Source: Paludibacteraceae bacterium
Lineage (GTDB): Bacteria; Bacteroidota; Bacteroidia; Bacteroidales; Paludibacteraceae
Direction: 5' to 3'
Assembly: GCA_017556705.1 (NCBI GenBank)
Contig: JAFYMG010000010.1
Coordinates: forward strand, 1 to 64,000
DNA: 64,000 bases
The notes beneath the pieces are model-generated. The model was given only the letters and a program-made list of their open reading frames with translations, was not told where the DNA came from and ran no database searches. Made by a program: the position numbers and the translations under genes. Shown here in pieces: positions 34,211-43,093 of this stretch (positions within the stretch are counted from its first letter, which is position 1; each line of letters begins with the position of its first letter).

Positions 34211-35224
34211 ATGTTTATATCCTTCCTCATATTCTGCACCATCGTGCTACTGCTCTGCCCTACTCTGGTATGGCTGCTTTGCTGGATCATAGCACGCCTG
34301 TGCCATCACAGCATGCCCTTTGCACCCTTCGCTTATACGGGATTGGTGCTCGTATTGCTCTTCTGCGGCACCATGCTCTATGGCTATTGGTTTGGGCGAA
34401 AGCAGTTGCGTGTAACCGAAACCAACTACACTTCGCCCCAAGTACCCTCTGCCTTCAACGGCTACAAGATTGTACATATCAGCGACTTACACCTATCTTC
34501 TTTTTCCGATTCACATGCCTTCTTACAGCGCATAATCGACACTATCAACGCCCAACAGCCTGACCTCATCTGCTTCACAGGCGACTTTGTCGGTTTTGGC
34601 GTAGAAGAGGCTATTCCATTTACCCAAACCCTGCGCCAACTGCATGCCAAAGATGGTATCATGAGCGTGCTCGGCAACCACGATTTTGCACTGTACCACC
34701 ACGGGCTAACAGATGCAGAAAAGGAGGAAAAAGTCAATCAACTAACCGCCTATCAACGCGATACATTGGGTTGGCAACTGCTTCGAAATCAGTCCTATCT
34801 CATTCAGCGCGATACCGCTTACTTGCAAATAATCGGCGTGGACAACACCTCTTGTCAGGGACAAGGATTTCAGACCATCTCACGAGGAGATCTTATGAAG
34901 GCGATAAGGCAATTAGGCGATGAGGCGAAAGGCGAGAAAATGCAAATATTGCTCTCTCACGACCCATCGCATTGGCGAGGAGAGGTTGTACCGACGACTG
35001 ATATCCCACTTACCCTCAGCGGACATACCCACGCGGGGCAAGTACGACTCTTTGGCTATCCTCTCTCCTCGCTTATGTTCACCGAGTCCGAAGGATGGTA
35101 TCACACCACACAACACCACGCTACCCAATCTCTCCATATCAATACAGGCCTTGGTTGCACCCTGCCCGTGCGTATCGGTGTGCCACCAGAAATAACCGTC
35201 ATTACTTTACTAAATCAACAATAA
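34211..35224 (+). CDS. Membrane-anchored metallophosphatase (YkuE-like)
   Basis: About 337 residues from the ATG at 34211. Two N-terminal membrane segments (residues about 3-27 and 37-58), then a calcineurin-type domain: IVHISDLHLSSF (D and H ligands), FTGDFVGF, LGNHDFALYHHG, LLSHDPSHW and LSGHTHAGQ, all five metal motifs. The substrate is unknown; YkuE relatives act at the membrane. An in-frame array of 8-base words (GATAAGGC, AATTAGGC, GATGAGGC; 34903-34933) encodes RQLGDEAKGE just before the LLSHDP motif. The gene is near-leaderless. Confidence 0.88.
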   Translation: MFISFLIFCTIVLLLCPTLVWLLCWIIARLCHHSMPFAPFAYTGLVLVLLFCGTMLYGYWFGRKQLRVTETNYTSPQVPSAFNGYKIVHISDLHLSSFSDSHAFLQRIIDTINAQQPDLICFTGDFVGFGVEEAIPFTQTLRQLHAKDGIMSVLGNHDFALYHHGLTDAEKEEKVNQLTAYQRDTLGWQLLRNQSYLIQRDTAYLQIIGVDNTSCQGQGFQTISRGDLMKAIRQLGDEAKGEKMQILLSHDPSHWRGEVVPTTDIPLTLSGHTHAGQVRLFGYPLSSLMFTESEGWYHTTQHHATQSLHINTGLGCTLPVRIGVPPEITVITLLNQQ

Positions 35225-35257
35225 TACGACAATTCTACACCACTCTACACAATTCCT

Positions 35258-35797
35258 ATGACTATCCGCCCTACCACATATGCCGACATAGATGCCCTAT
35301 TGGATATTTTCGCCTACGCTCGTGCGCAGATGATTGCTGACGGCAATCCCACGCAATGGGGCGATGATTACCCCTCGCGCAAGCAAATTGAGAGCGACAT
35401 CCAGCGCGGCGTGAGTTATGTCATTGAGCATAATGGTCAGCCTTGTGCCACCTTTGTCTTTATTATTGGCAAAGACCCTACCTATGCGTATATTGAGGAC
35501 GGAAATTGGTTAGATGACACCCTACCCTACGGCACGATTCATCGTATTGCCTCTAATGGACAAAAGCGAGGTATCTTTCCTTTCGTACTTCATTGGTGCT
35601 CAGCACAATGCCCCAACATCCGCATCGACACCCACAAAGACAATGCACGCATGATACACCTCATCCAGCAAGCCCAATTTACCCGCTGTGGCATCATCTA
35701 CACCCGAAACAACACACCTCGAATTGCGTATCAGAGGGTAATAGGTGAAAGGTTAGAGGTGCGATTAGCGGCTTTGCCGCACTCCCCTAGCCTTTAA
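35258..35797 (+). CDS. GNAT-family N-acetyltransferase
   Basis: 179 residues. Typical GNAT start MTIRPTTYADIDALLDIFAY, a central strand YVIEHNGQPCATFVFII and the acetyl-CoA region IHRIASNGQKRGIFPFVLHW. The substrate is not predictable. The last 20 or so residues (ERLEVRLAALPHSPSL) come from 7-base words (GGTAATA, GGTGAAA, GGTTAGA, GGTGCGA; 35737-35764) and a 3-base-loop hairpin GCGGC-TTT-GCCGC, the same material seen between genes, so the C-terminus was replaced or extended by repeat DNA. Confidence 0.85.
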   Translation: MTIRPTTYADIDALLDIFAYARAQMIADGNPTQWGDDYPSRKQIESDIQRGVSYVIEHNGQPCATFVFIIGKDPTYAYIEDGNWLDDTLPYGTIHRIASNGQKRGIFPFVLHWCSAQCPNIRIDTHKDNARMIHLIQQAQFTRCGIIYTRNNTPRIAYQRVIGERLEVRLAALPHSPSL

Positions 35798-35827
35798 ACT
35801 ATAAACTTTAAACAAAACACCAAACAT

Positions 35828-36994
35828 ATGTTATACGACTTCAGTTATCAGAATCCTACAAGGATTCATTTTGGCAAAAAGGCCCTAAATAAACTTGCAA
35901 CCGAACTCCGTGAGTATGGACCAAACATCCTACTTATTTATGGTAAGGCAGCTATCAAAAAAATAGGTCTTTATAACCAAGTAATCCATATTCTCCAAGC
36001 CGAAGGCAAGACTGTGGTAGAGCTACCTGGTATCAATGCCAACCCTCGTTATTCACAACTGCTCGAAGGCGCTCGTCTCGTTCGTGAGCACAAGATCGAT
36101 CTCATCTTGGCGGTCGGTGGCGGTTCGGTCATCGACTGTGCCAAGGGTATCGCTTGCGGTGCATACGCTGAAGGCGATATTTGGCAACGCTACTATGTCA
36201 ACCAAGAGCGCGTGACTAATCCTGTAGTGCCGGTGGCTAGCATCCTCACTATGGCAGGTACTGGCAGCGAGATGAACGGCGGTTCTGTAATCACCAACGA
36301 GGAGACTAAAGAGAAGATCGGACGTGTCTATCCATTGGAGATCGCCAGTCCTAAATTCTCTATTCTCAATCCAGAATACACCTACTCTGTGCCTAAGTAT
36401 CAAATGATTAGCGGCATCTTTGATGTATTTTCTCACCTTATGGAACAATACTTCTCTGGCGACGACGATTGCACCAGCGACTACCTCTTGGAAGGACTGA
36501 TGCTATCGCTCATCACAGCTTCGCGCAAGGCAATTATTAATCAAGAAGACTACGAAGCACGAAGTAATATCATGTGGTGCGCCACGATGGGACTCAATAA
36601 GATGTTAGGTTTAAGTAAAACGCAAGACTGGGAAGTGCATATGATTGAGCATCAATTAGGAGCTTATACCGACTGTGCGCATGGCATTGGACTGGCTATC
36701 ATATCACCTGCATACTACCGCTATATCTACCGCGACGGCTTGCATAAGTTCGTGCGCTATGCAAAAGTCGTTTGGGGTGTAGAAGACCACGGTCAAGGCG
36801 ACGAGGCGATTGTTTTGGAGGGTATCAACCGCCTAGAGGCATTTATCGCCGAGTTAGGTATTCCTGCTACCTTGCGCGAAGTAGGAGCCACCGAAGAGAT
36901 GCTCCCTCTCATTGCCAACTCTACCATCCCTGGTGGCGGTTACAAACAGCTCAATGCAGAGGATATATTGGCAATCCTCAAGGCCTGCTACTAA
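35828..36994 (+). CDS. Iron-containing alcohol dehydrogenase (BdhA/YqhD-like)
   Basis: 388 residues, usual length. N-terminal Rossmann-like NAD(P) domain with GGGS at 97-100, then the metal site: Asp199 and His203 in FDVFSHLMEQYF, His271 and His285 in EVHMIEHQLGAYTDCAHGIG, with the spacing of butanol dehydrogenase and YqhD. It reduces aldehydes to alcohols with NAD(P)H, a possible redox valve or detoxifier of methylglyoxal-type aldehydes (inference). Leader 35798-35820 consists of 7-base words (CTTTAAA, CTATAAA, CTTTAAA). Confidence 0.92.
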   Translation: MLYDFSYQNPTRIHFGKKALNKLATELREYGPNILLIYGKAAIKKIGLYNQVIHILQAEGKTVVELPGINANPRYSQLLEGARLVREHKIDLILAVGGGSVIDCAKGIACGAYAEGDIWQRYYVNQERVTNPVVPVASILTMAGTGSEMNGGSVITNEETKEKIGRVYPLEIASPKFSILNPEYTYSVPKYQMISGIFDVFSHLMEQYFSGDDDCTSDYLLEGLMLSLITASRKAIINQEDYEARSNIMWCATMGLNKMLGLSKTQDWEVHMIEHQLGAYTDCAHGIGLAIISPAYYRYIYRDGLHKFVRYAKVVWGVEDHGQGDEAIVLEGINRLEAFIAELGIPATLREVGATEEMLPLIANSTIPGGGYKQLNAEDILAILKACY

Positions 36995-37016
36995 TCCGCC
37001 CAAGGCATACCAAAAC

Positions 37017-37052
37017 AACAATGCACAAGCCCAAAGCCTGTGCATTGTTTCT
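37017..37052 (+). terminator. Terminator of the alcohol dehydrogenase gene
   Basis: AACAATGCACA (37017-37027) pairs with TGTGCATTGTT (37039-37049), followed by TCTCT. Confidence 0.75.
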
Positions 37053-37297
37053 CTAAACACTAAACAATAGCCATCAATCGGGGGCCCCACGAAATAATCG
37101 TTCGACCGAAGGAGATAAGAACTTCGTGAGCGAGTGCGGGTGAAGAATGTCCGGCGGACATTCGATAGTGAGCGCCTGTTGTAACTCCTACGACAGGAAT
37201 TAAGCGAACGGGAGAACAACCGGAGGCATTGAGCGCTTTCAACTCGCCAAGCGAGTTCTGTGCGCATCAATTGCCGAACGCGAGCGTCCACTAAACA
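37053..37297. repeat. Mini-hairpin array between convergent genes
   Basis: No gene. Palindromes include GAATGTCCG-G-CGGACATTC (about 37147-37165), CCTGT...ACAGG (about 37176-37198) and AACTCGC-CAA-GCGAGTT (about 37241-37257). CTAAACACTAAAC words lie at the edges. Confidence 0.7.
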
Positions 37298-39022
37298 TTA
37301 ATGTACAAACGCTCTCTCCAAGCTCTGCGAGATATTGATCATATAGTCGCCCATATGCTCGAGCTCGTTGATGATATCGATGTAATATACGCTCGTTTGG
37401 TAGTTCTTGTCGTTGTCCTCCAGCGCCTCAATCTCTGCCTCACGCAGCTCATTGCGTAGCACATTGATTTGCTCCTCTGCTTGATACGCATTCGCAATAC
37501 TGCTCAGCGTACCCTCGTGCGCCGCAGTCAAATTGGCAATCATCACCTCATATGCGCTATCCACCTTCTCCAACATCAGATTGATATTGTCAATCGTCTC
37601 CGCATTAAAAGTCTTCTTATGTTCATTGCGACGGCTGAGCATACGGCTAATCGCCTCGCCCGAATCGCCCAAAGACTCCAACTCGCCGATAATCTTGTAC
37701 ATCGCCTTGATCTTCATGCTCGTTGCCTCACTAATATCGCCAGCGGACACGCCATTGAGGAAGGCAGCAATCTCGTACTCGATGCGGTCACTAATCTCCT
37801 CGTATTTCACTAGTTTCTCGCGCAACTCGTCGAAGTGCTTTGCATCTGCCGAAATAGCCTGCTTCGCATACCCCAAGCCGTTGCGAGAGATTTGTGCAAA
37901 GTGGATAATCTCATCAAACGCTTGCTCCGCAGCCAACTCTGGCGTAGCCAATGGACCAGCCGAGATATACTTGAGGCGGAATGGCTCTTTGTCTTGGTTC
38001 TTTGGCTTGATCATCCACACTACAGCTTTCTCGATCAGTTTGATGAACCATACCAATATCAGCGTATTGATGGTATTAAACAGCGTGTGCAACATACTCA
38101 GTCCGTACAACGCTGCTGTACTAGTATCTGCACTACCCTCTACGACTGCAAATCCCTCTGCTGCAGGGTTTGGCAAGCCAAACAACTCGATAATCTTACC
38201 CACCAAGGCGGTAAATGGCTGGAACAATATCAGCGCCCAAATCACACCAAACACGTTGAAGATCGTGTGTGACATCGCCGCGCGTTTCGCTTGCGTATTT
38301 CCTACCGATGCTGCGATATTCGCTGTGATGGTCGTACCAATATTCTCACCCAACACCATCGCACAAGCCATATGGAAAGGAATCCAACCCATGCTGAGCA
38401 TAATCAGCGTGATAGCCATCGTGGCAGAAGAGGATTGCAGCACCAAGGTCAGTACTGTACCAAACGCCAAGAATAGCAGCACTGAACCAAAGCCGTGGCT
38501 TGCCCAAGTGGTCACGAACTCCAGCACTTGTGGCGTCTCACGCAAGTCAGGTACCGAGTTCTTCATGAACGACAAACCGAGGAACAAGAGCGAGAAACCG
38601 ACAATCAGCTCGCCAATGTTCTGGCGTTGGTTCTTCTTCGAGTTCGAGAAAAGGAAACCAAAGAGCATCAATGGCACTGCCAAGATAGAGATATCTGCTT
38701 TGAATCCCAACCATGCTACGAGCCATGCGGTAACGGTCGTACCGATATTTGCACCCATGATCACGCTGATGGCTTGTGCCAAGGTCAACAGACCTGCGTT
38801 CACAAAGCTCACTACCATGACGGTAGTAGCGGAGGATGATTGAATAACGGATGTCACACCAAGACCTGTCAGCACACCTTTGGCAGGGTTGGAGGTCATA
38901 GCGGACAGGAATGCGCGCAATTTATCGCCTGCGGCTTTTTGAAGTCCAGAGGACATAAGGTTCATTCCGTAGAGAAACATTCCAAGCGCTCCCAGGAGCG
39001 TAAAGATTTGTAAAATTCCCAT
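37298..39022 (-). CDS. Na+/phosphate cotransporter with PhoU-like domain (NptA/YjbB type)
   Basis: 574 residues. Membrane domain of about 340 residues with the two internal QSSSATT-type repeats (VIQSSSATTVMVVSFVNAGL and LVLQSSSATMAITLIMLSM) that form the sodium/phosphate path. The C-terminal 200 residues (about 360-570) are a helical PhoU-like domain (ISRNGLGYAKQAIS; LESLGDSGEAISRM; ELEHMGDYMINISQ). It moves phosphate with sodium across the inner membrane; direction is uncertain, since homologues can export. Convergent with the alcohol dehydrogenase. Confidence 0.92.
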   Translation of the reverse strand: MGILQIFTLLGALGMFLYGMNLMSSGLQKAAGDKLRAFLSAMTSNPAKGVLTGLGVTSVIQSSSATTVMVVSFVNAGLLTLAQAISVIMGANIGTTVTAWLVAWLGFKADISILAVPLMLFGFLFSNSKKNQRQNIGELIVGFSLLFLGLSFMKNSVPDLRETPQVLEFVTTWASHGFGSVLLFLAFGTVLTLVLQSSSATMAITLIMLSMGWIPFHMACAMVLGENIGTTITANIAASVGNTQAKRAAMSHTIFNVFGVIWALILFQPFTALVGKIIELFGLPNPAAEGFAVVEGSADTSTAALYGLSMLHTLFNTINTLILVWFIKLIEKAVVWMIKPKNQDKEPFRLKYISAGPLATPELAAEQAFDEIIHFAQISRNGLGYAKQAISADAKHFDELREKLVKYEEISDRIEYEIAAFLNGVSAGDISEATSMKIKAMYKIIGELESLGDSGEAISRMLSRRNEHKKTFNAETIDNINLMLEKVDSAYEVMIANLTAAHEGTLSSIANAYQAEEQINVLRNELREAEIEALEDNDKNYQTSVYYIDIINELEHMGDYMINISQSLERAFVH

Positions 39023-39691
39023 AAATATGTTATAATTGTTTTATTGATCGCTTCGCTGTTAGATGTTAGACCACTGTGTTGTTAGAACACTTCGTTGTTA
39101 GATTCCGCATTCTCTCAGCCCGAAAGGCGGTCTAACAGTGCAACGATCTAATATCTAACTTCTTCTTTTCAATTTCTGTGCAAAAGTACTGCTATATTAT
39201 TATATCAGTATGAAGAAAATATTAAGAAATTATTAAATCGTTTTATTCCCTATAGACATAGGCTAAGAATTCCATACCTCTAAACACTAAATAGTATTCT
39301 ATCGGGCGTTCACTAAACAACACAAATATTAAGATTCACTTCCCTTGTACCTTGTATATATATTCCGTGTAAAAGACCTAGGAGAAACCAAAGAAGAACC
39401 AAGGAACGACCAAAGAACTCCAAAACTCAAAAAAGTACTTTTATTAAGATTGCCCTTCTCTTCCCTTCTCTTATACCTTGCATCATTCCACCGATCAACG
39501 ACCGAGAGAACACCGAGAGAAGAGCGCATCAACTCCTCGTGACAAAAAGTGACTATTGTTAAGATTCAATAGACCTTTAGTTATAAATTGGTATATTTTT
39601 TGTCATAATAATGAACGATTACCAATGATCGGTGTATGCGGTAGTGAAAGTGCACTCGAATCAGAATAATAATCGCAAATAAAATTACAAA
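39023..39691. repeat. Gene-free region with several repeat types
   Basis: 39060-39160: CTGTTAGATGTTAG-like words on one side and TCTAACAGTG...ATCTAAC on the other give a large imperfect inverted repeat. 39380-39423: four 11-base units (GGAGAAACCAA, AGAAGAACCAA, GGAACGACCAA, AGAACTCCAAA). 39490-39533: four more (ACCGATCAACG, ACCGAGAGAAC, ACCGAGAGAAG, AGCGCATCAAC). No ORF of note. Confidence 0.75.
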
Positions 39692-39907
39692 ATGAAACGT
39701 AAAACTATTATTACAGCCACCATAATTCTTTTACTTGGTGGTATTGGAACTCTTCAAGCCTTCACTGCATTGGAGCAAGAAGAACCGCAAGAGATACGCG
39801 GTATAATCGTGGACAAGCACGATAGCATCTGGTACGAAAAACAGCAACGCTTATGGCTACAGAAAGCAGAAACTAACCCCAAAGTGAGACAAAAAACGAT
39901 TTTATAG
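39692..39907 (+). pseudogene. Truncated N-terminus of a secreted protein (remnant)
   Basis: 71 codons: signal peptide IILLLGGIGTLQAFT, then a short stretch ending LWLQKAETNPKVRQ. The last part resembles the start of TPR-containing secreted proteins of Bacteroidales, which continue much further (recalled, not computed). After an A6 run at about 39892 another frame reads sensibly (DFIVPVVAVETTGNSILDDG) until a stop near 39987, which suggests a frameshift. Probably a decayed gene; alternatively a small secreted peptide. Confidence 0.45.
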
Positions 39908-40147
39908 TGCCTGTAGTTGCAGTAGAAACGACTGGAAATAGTATTCTTGACGATGGTGCAGATTATAGTATGTTCATATCCATGTAAAGAAACTTTACAA
40001 TTGAGTGTAAAGGGATTTGACAATGTTATAGGTAGAATTTTGTTTTTATCTTCATGCTCCTTAAATCTCAATGTAGCGGTACTTCCATGCTTTTCTCTTG
40101 AAAATTACACACGATGTACGCATTGGCGACATTTTTTTTATATATCA

Positions 40148-40179
40148 TTTGCATAAACCAAATAAAAAGAGTAATTTTG
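40148..40179 (+). promoter_or_regulatory. Promoter of the 40199 gene
   Basis: TTTG (40148-40151), 20-base spacer, TAATTTTG (40172-40179); the start codon is about 19 bases later. Confidence 0.75.
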
Positions 40180-40198
40180 CACGCAAAAAAATTATAGA

Positions 40199-40984
40199 AT
40201 GATGAAGAAGATATTTTTTATTTCTCTATTTAGTTTGTTGTCTATTATAATACTAAAAGGTGCTACATCTGCAACATTTTTTGTGGATGGTATAGGTTAT
40301 TCAATAAATAGAGATTCTACTGGAGCGATTGTTGAAGCTTCAAGCTACAAAGATATTAATCATAATTATGATAATTTAGATAAAACAATAATTATCCCTG
40401 ATTCTGTAGTATATCAAGGAAAAAAATTTCCTGTAGTTAGAATAGGAAATTATGCTTTTTATTATTCTCGTATTGATTCTGTTGTACTACCGAATACGGT
40501 CACTTATATTAGTGAGTATGCATTTTCCAATACAAGCCTTAAATACATAGATTTTGGAGAAGGATGTCAGTGGATTACAGAAAAAGCATTTTATCCTGCT
40601 AATGCACTTACACAATTAAGATTTCCCGCATCTCTTCAGGCGATTTTTGGCGCGAATGCGTTCGCGTTTATTACTGTTAAAGACATCTATTGTGCCGCAA
40701 CAACTCCTCCTAATTTAGGTTATTATGTATTTTATCAATATGGGGACATGGAAGAAAAATTAAGTAAAATCAATTTACATGTACCATATGGCTGTGGTTC
40801 CGCATATAAAAATGCAGGACATTGGGGGTATTTCAATATAGTTGAAGATTATAATCCTGCAACATCGACTGAAGAAATATTTGATATACACCAGAAAAGT
40901 AAATTATTTATTTTGGAAGGAAAGATGTATATACAAATCAATGAGTCTGAAATATATGATTTAATCGGGAATAGAGTCAAATAA
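40199..40984 (+). CDS. BspA-like leucine-rich repeat protein with sorting tail
   Basis: 261 residues. Signal peptide FFISLFSLLSIIILKGATSA. Leucine-rich LRR_5-type units follow (IGNYAFYYSRIDSVVLPNTV; ISEYAFSNTSLKYIDFGEG; ITEKAFYPANALTQLRFPA), about 80-165. A conserved segment then gives CAATTPPNLGYYVF and LHVPYGCGSAYKNAG. The end LFILEGKMYIQINESEIYD is a divergent form of the short sorting tail. AT-rich compared with the housekeeping genes. Likely secreted or surface-attached. Confidence 0.83.
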   Translation: MMKKIFFISLFSLLSIIILKGATSATFFVDGIGYSINRDSTGAIVEASSYKDINHNYDNLDKTIIIPDSVVYQGKKFPVVRIGNYAFYYSRIDSVVLPNTVTYISEYAFSNTSLKYIDFGEGCQWITEKAFYPANALTQLRFPASLQAIFGANAFAFITVKDIYCAATTPPNLGYYVFYQYGDMEEKLSKINLHVPYGCGSAYKNAGHWGYFNIVEDYNPATSTEEIFDIHQKSKLFILEGKMYIQINESEIYDLIGNRVK

Positions 40985-41228
40985 GTGTTTTCTCTTGATT
41001 CTATTCATTAATTTAATACTCGTGCCACCTTTAATTCGAATAATAGATTAAGCCACAATGCTCATATAAATAGACTCTATATAGGCTACAATAGTCGTGA
41101 CTTGATTACTTAGCCAAAGGGAATTACACTCCCAATACAATAGAAGGGGAGATGTTAAGTTTTTGGCTTATTGTTCGAGCGAGCGAGAGGCTGGGTTCTA
41201 CTTTTCCGTGCATATCAATTTTTTTCAC

Positions 41229-41236
41229 TACCTTTG
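41229..41236 (+). promoter_or_regulatory. -7 box of the FISUMP-like gene
   Basis: TACCTTTG at 41229-41236; the upstream element GTGCATAT (about 41208) is a weak -33. Leader about 30 bases. Confidence 0.6.
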
Positions 41237-41271
41237 CGAGCGTATTATAAAAATTGCAAAACACCATAATA

Positions 41272-41751
41272 ATGAAACAGGTATTATCTTTATGCATGAT
41301 TTGCTTTTGGGCAATATCAGCGATAGCGCAGCGCGCTGCTGTCCCAGTTGGCTATGTGGATTTGGGATTGCCAAGTGGTACTTTGTGGAAACTACACAAT
41401 GAAGCAAAATTTTATACTTATGAAGAAGCAATGACTACATTTGATAATCAATTACCAGAGAAACATCATTTCGTTGAATTGGAAAAATTCTGTGAGTGGA
41501 AATGGATAGATGATGGTAGTTATCAGGTTGTTGGTCCTAATGGTAATAGTATGATATTACCAGCAGCAGGCTACCGTGGTTGCGGCATAGAAATAAGCCA
41601 TATAGTAAGCAATATCGGTATAAATGGTTACTACTGGTCATCCACTCCTTACGATTCAGACAATGCGTGGAACCTCTGCTTTGATTCTATTGGAGTTTAT
41701 ATCTATCAAGACCCTAAATGCGGCGGAGTATCCGTGCGCTTAGTCCAATAA
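41272..41751 (+). CDS. Secreted FISUMP-domain-like protein
   Basis: 159 residues from the ATG at 41272. Signal peptide LSLCMICFWAISAIAQ. The mature part has YVDLGLPSGTLWKLHNEAKF, FCEWKWIDDGSY, LPAAGYRGCG and GYYWSSTPYDSDNAWNLCFD, closing with SVRLVQ: the pattern of the Fibrobacter succinogenes major paralogous (FISUMP) domain. Function of the family is unknown; members are secreted. Confidence 0.8.
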   Translation: MKQVLSLCMICFWAISAIAQRAAVPVGYVDLGLPSGTLWKLHNEAKFYTYEEAMTTFDNQLPEKHHFVELEKFCEWKWIDDGSYQVVGPNGNSMILPAAGYRGCGIEISHIVSNIGINGYYWSSTPYDSDNAWNLCFDSIGVYIYQDPKCGGVSVRLVQ

Positions 41752-41824
41752 TTTAGGATATTGCGTTCGCAAGAACGCTCTGCAAAAGAATTCCCACAGA
41801 AAGCCCACCGAAGTCCTAGAGATG

Positions 41825-42044
41825 TTGTATATTAAAATATTTTTAGTATCTTTGCAGTCGATTTACATCTAAAGTATGGAATAAGGCAGAAGAGATGTTG
41901 GTATCAACCCCCTATAGGACGTTAGGTCACCATGCTTTTACATCTAAAAACTGGATAGTTCGTTGGGCATTGACCCCGTATTTGCAACGATAGTGTTCAG
42001 ATGTGCAAGATGTTTAATCAGTGCAATAATTCAAATAACACTTT
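41825..42044 (+). ncRNA. Promoter and noncoding left end of IS110 element, candidate bridge RNA
   Basis: TTG (41825-41827), 19-base spacer, TATCTTTG (41847-41854) predicts a transcript from about 41860. About 180 bases precede the transposase start, with no ORF. TTTACATCTAAA occurs twice (41862-41873 and 41937-41948). IS110-group elements encode a bridge (seek) RNA in this position (established for the family); the RNA here is inferred from position only. Confidence 0.5.
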
Positions 42045-43055
42045 ATGATTTACATTGGTATTGACATCAGTAAGGATTCGTTCGTAGCAGCTTATCCTAC
42101 CAAGAGTGGTTATACCACTAAAACCTTCAACAATGACACCAAGGGTGTGCGCCAGTTTATTAAATCCCTTCCCGATGAGGGCCATTGTGTGATGGAAGCA
42201 ACAGGTAACTATAGCATGCTTTTGCTCTATTTACTCCAACAGGCAGGCATTCTTGTCAGCATGGAGAATCCGCAGAAGATCAAGCATTTCTCTCGCGCAA
42301 TGATGAGTGTTGCAAAAACGGATGAAATCGATGCTAAACTCATTGCCATATATGGTGAGAAAATGAATCCAGCACCATACAAGATACCATCAGAGAGTAT
42401 CCTTTTGCTAAAGCAAAAACGTACTGTTTTGCGCCAGTTAAAGAAGCACTTAGCAGCTACGATAAACCTGCAACAGTCGTTGGCAGTATTGCCTAAGCAA
42501 GATACTACAAGTAAGGTGGCAGTAGAGCAAACTATCAAGTTTTTACACAAACAAATCTCTAAAATGGAAGAAGAGATTACGAATCTTTCCAATAAGGAGT
42601 TTAAGCGTCAAATGGACTTGCTCACTTCCATTAAAGGCATCGGTAATACTCTCGCTTCTGCGCTGATAGTTGCCACTGGAGGGTTTACTTACTTTACAAG
42701 TGCAAAGCAGATATCACGCTTTCTTGGGATATGTCCTACTTACCAACAATCAGGTACATCAGTCAATATCAAAGGTCATATTAATCGCAATGGTGATACT
42801 CATCTACGCTGTCAGTTATATCTTGCTGCTTGCTCTTCGCTTCGATGTAATACTGCATGCAAACAAGCTTATGATAGATTGCGAGCCAACGGCAAATCGG
42901 GCAAATCTGCTATCATCGCAGTAGCGAACAAACTCATTCGTCAAGCATTTGCAGTTGTCACATCTAATCGACCATATATCGATGGATATGTATCAACTTT
43001 TGCATAAAAAGCATTTTTTTTGTTAAAAATTTATTATAGTTCGTCCTATAGATGT
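41905..43055 (+). mobile_element. IS110-family insertion sequence (approximate ends)
   Basis: Subterminal inverted repeats CTATAGGACG (41912-41921) and CGTCCTATAG (43042-43051) enclose the transposase. The exact ends are not determined; the left noncoding end may extend upstream to about 41860. No target duplication is obvious, as expected for this family. Confidence 0.7.
42045..43007 (+). CDS. IS110-family DEDD transposase
   Basis: 320 residues. N-terminal RuvC-like DEDD domain: YIGIDISKDSFVAAY (first Asp), GHCVMEATGNYS (Glu) and VAKTDEIDAKLIAIYG (Asp residues). C-terminal transposase_20 domain with SIKGIGNTLASALIVATGGF and FLGICPTYQQSGTS, including the serine used in newer catalytic models. 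Intact reading frame, so the element may be active. Long noncoding stretch on the 5' side, short on the 3' side, as in the IS110 rather than the IS1111 group. Confidence 0.93.
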   Translation: MIYIGIDISKDSFVAAYPTKSGYTTKTFNNDTKGVRQFIKSLPDEGHCVMEATGNYSMLLLYLLQQAGILVSMENPQKIKHFSRAMMSVAKTDEIDAKLIAIYGEKMNPAPYKIPSESILLLKQKRTVLRQLKKHLAATINLQQSLAVLPKQDTTSKVAVEQTIKFLHKQISKMEEEITNLSNKEFKRQMDLLTSIKGIGNTLASALIVATGGFTYFTSAKQISRFLGICPTYQQSGTSVNIKGHINRNGDTHLRCQLYLAACSSLRCNTACKQAYDRLRANGKSGKSAIIAVANKLIRQAFAVVTSNRPYIDGYVSTFA

Positions 43056-43093
43056 CCTTGATATCTATTCTATGTATTGCTCTACTTCCTCAC

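Noticed and set aside
37080..37110. GGGGGCCCC region as another member of the palindrome family
   Set aside because: The G/C block is there but the stem-loop and second end are not.
39947..40156. 69-codon frame before the BspA-like gene
   Set aside because: No family signal; overlaps the decayed end of the remnant gene and the next promoter.
41163..41402. 79-codon frame overlapping the FISUMP-like gene
   Set aside because: Crosses the promoter and overlaps the better-supported gene in another frame.
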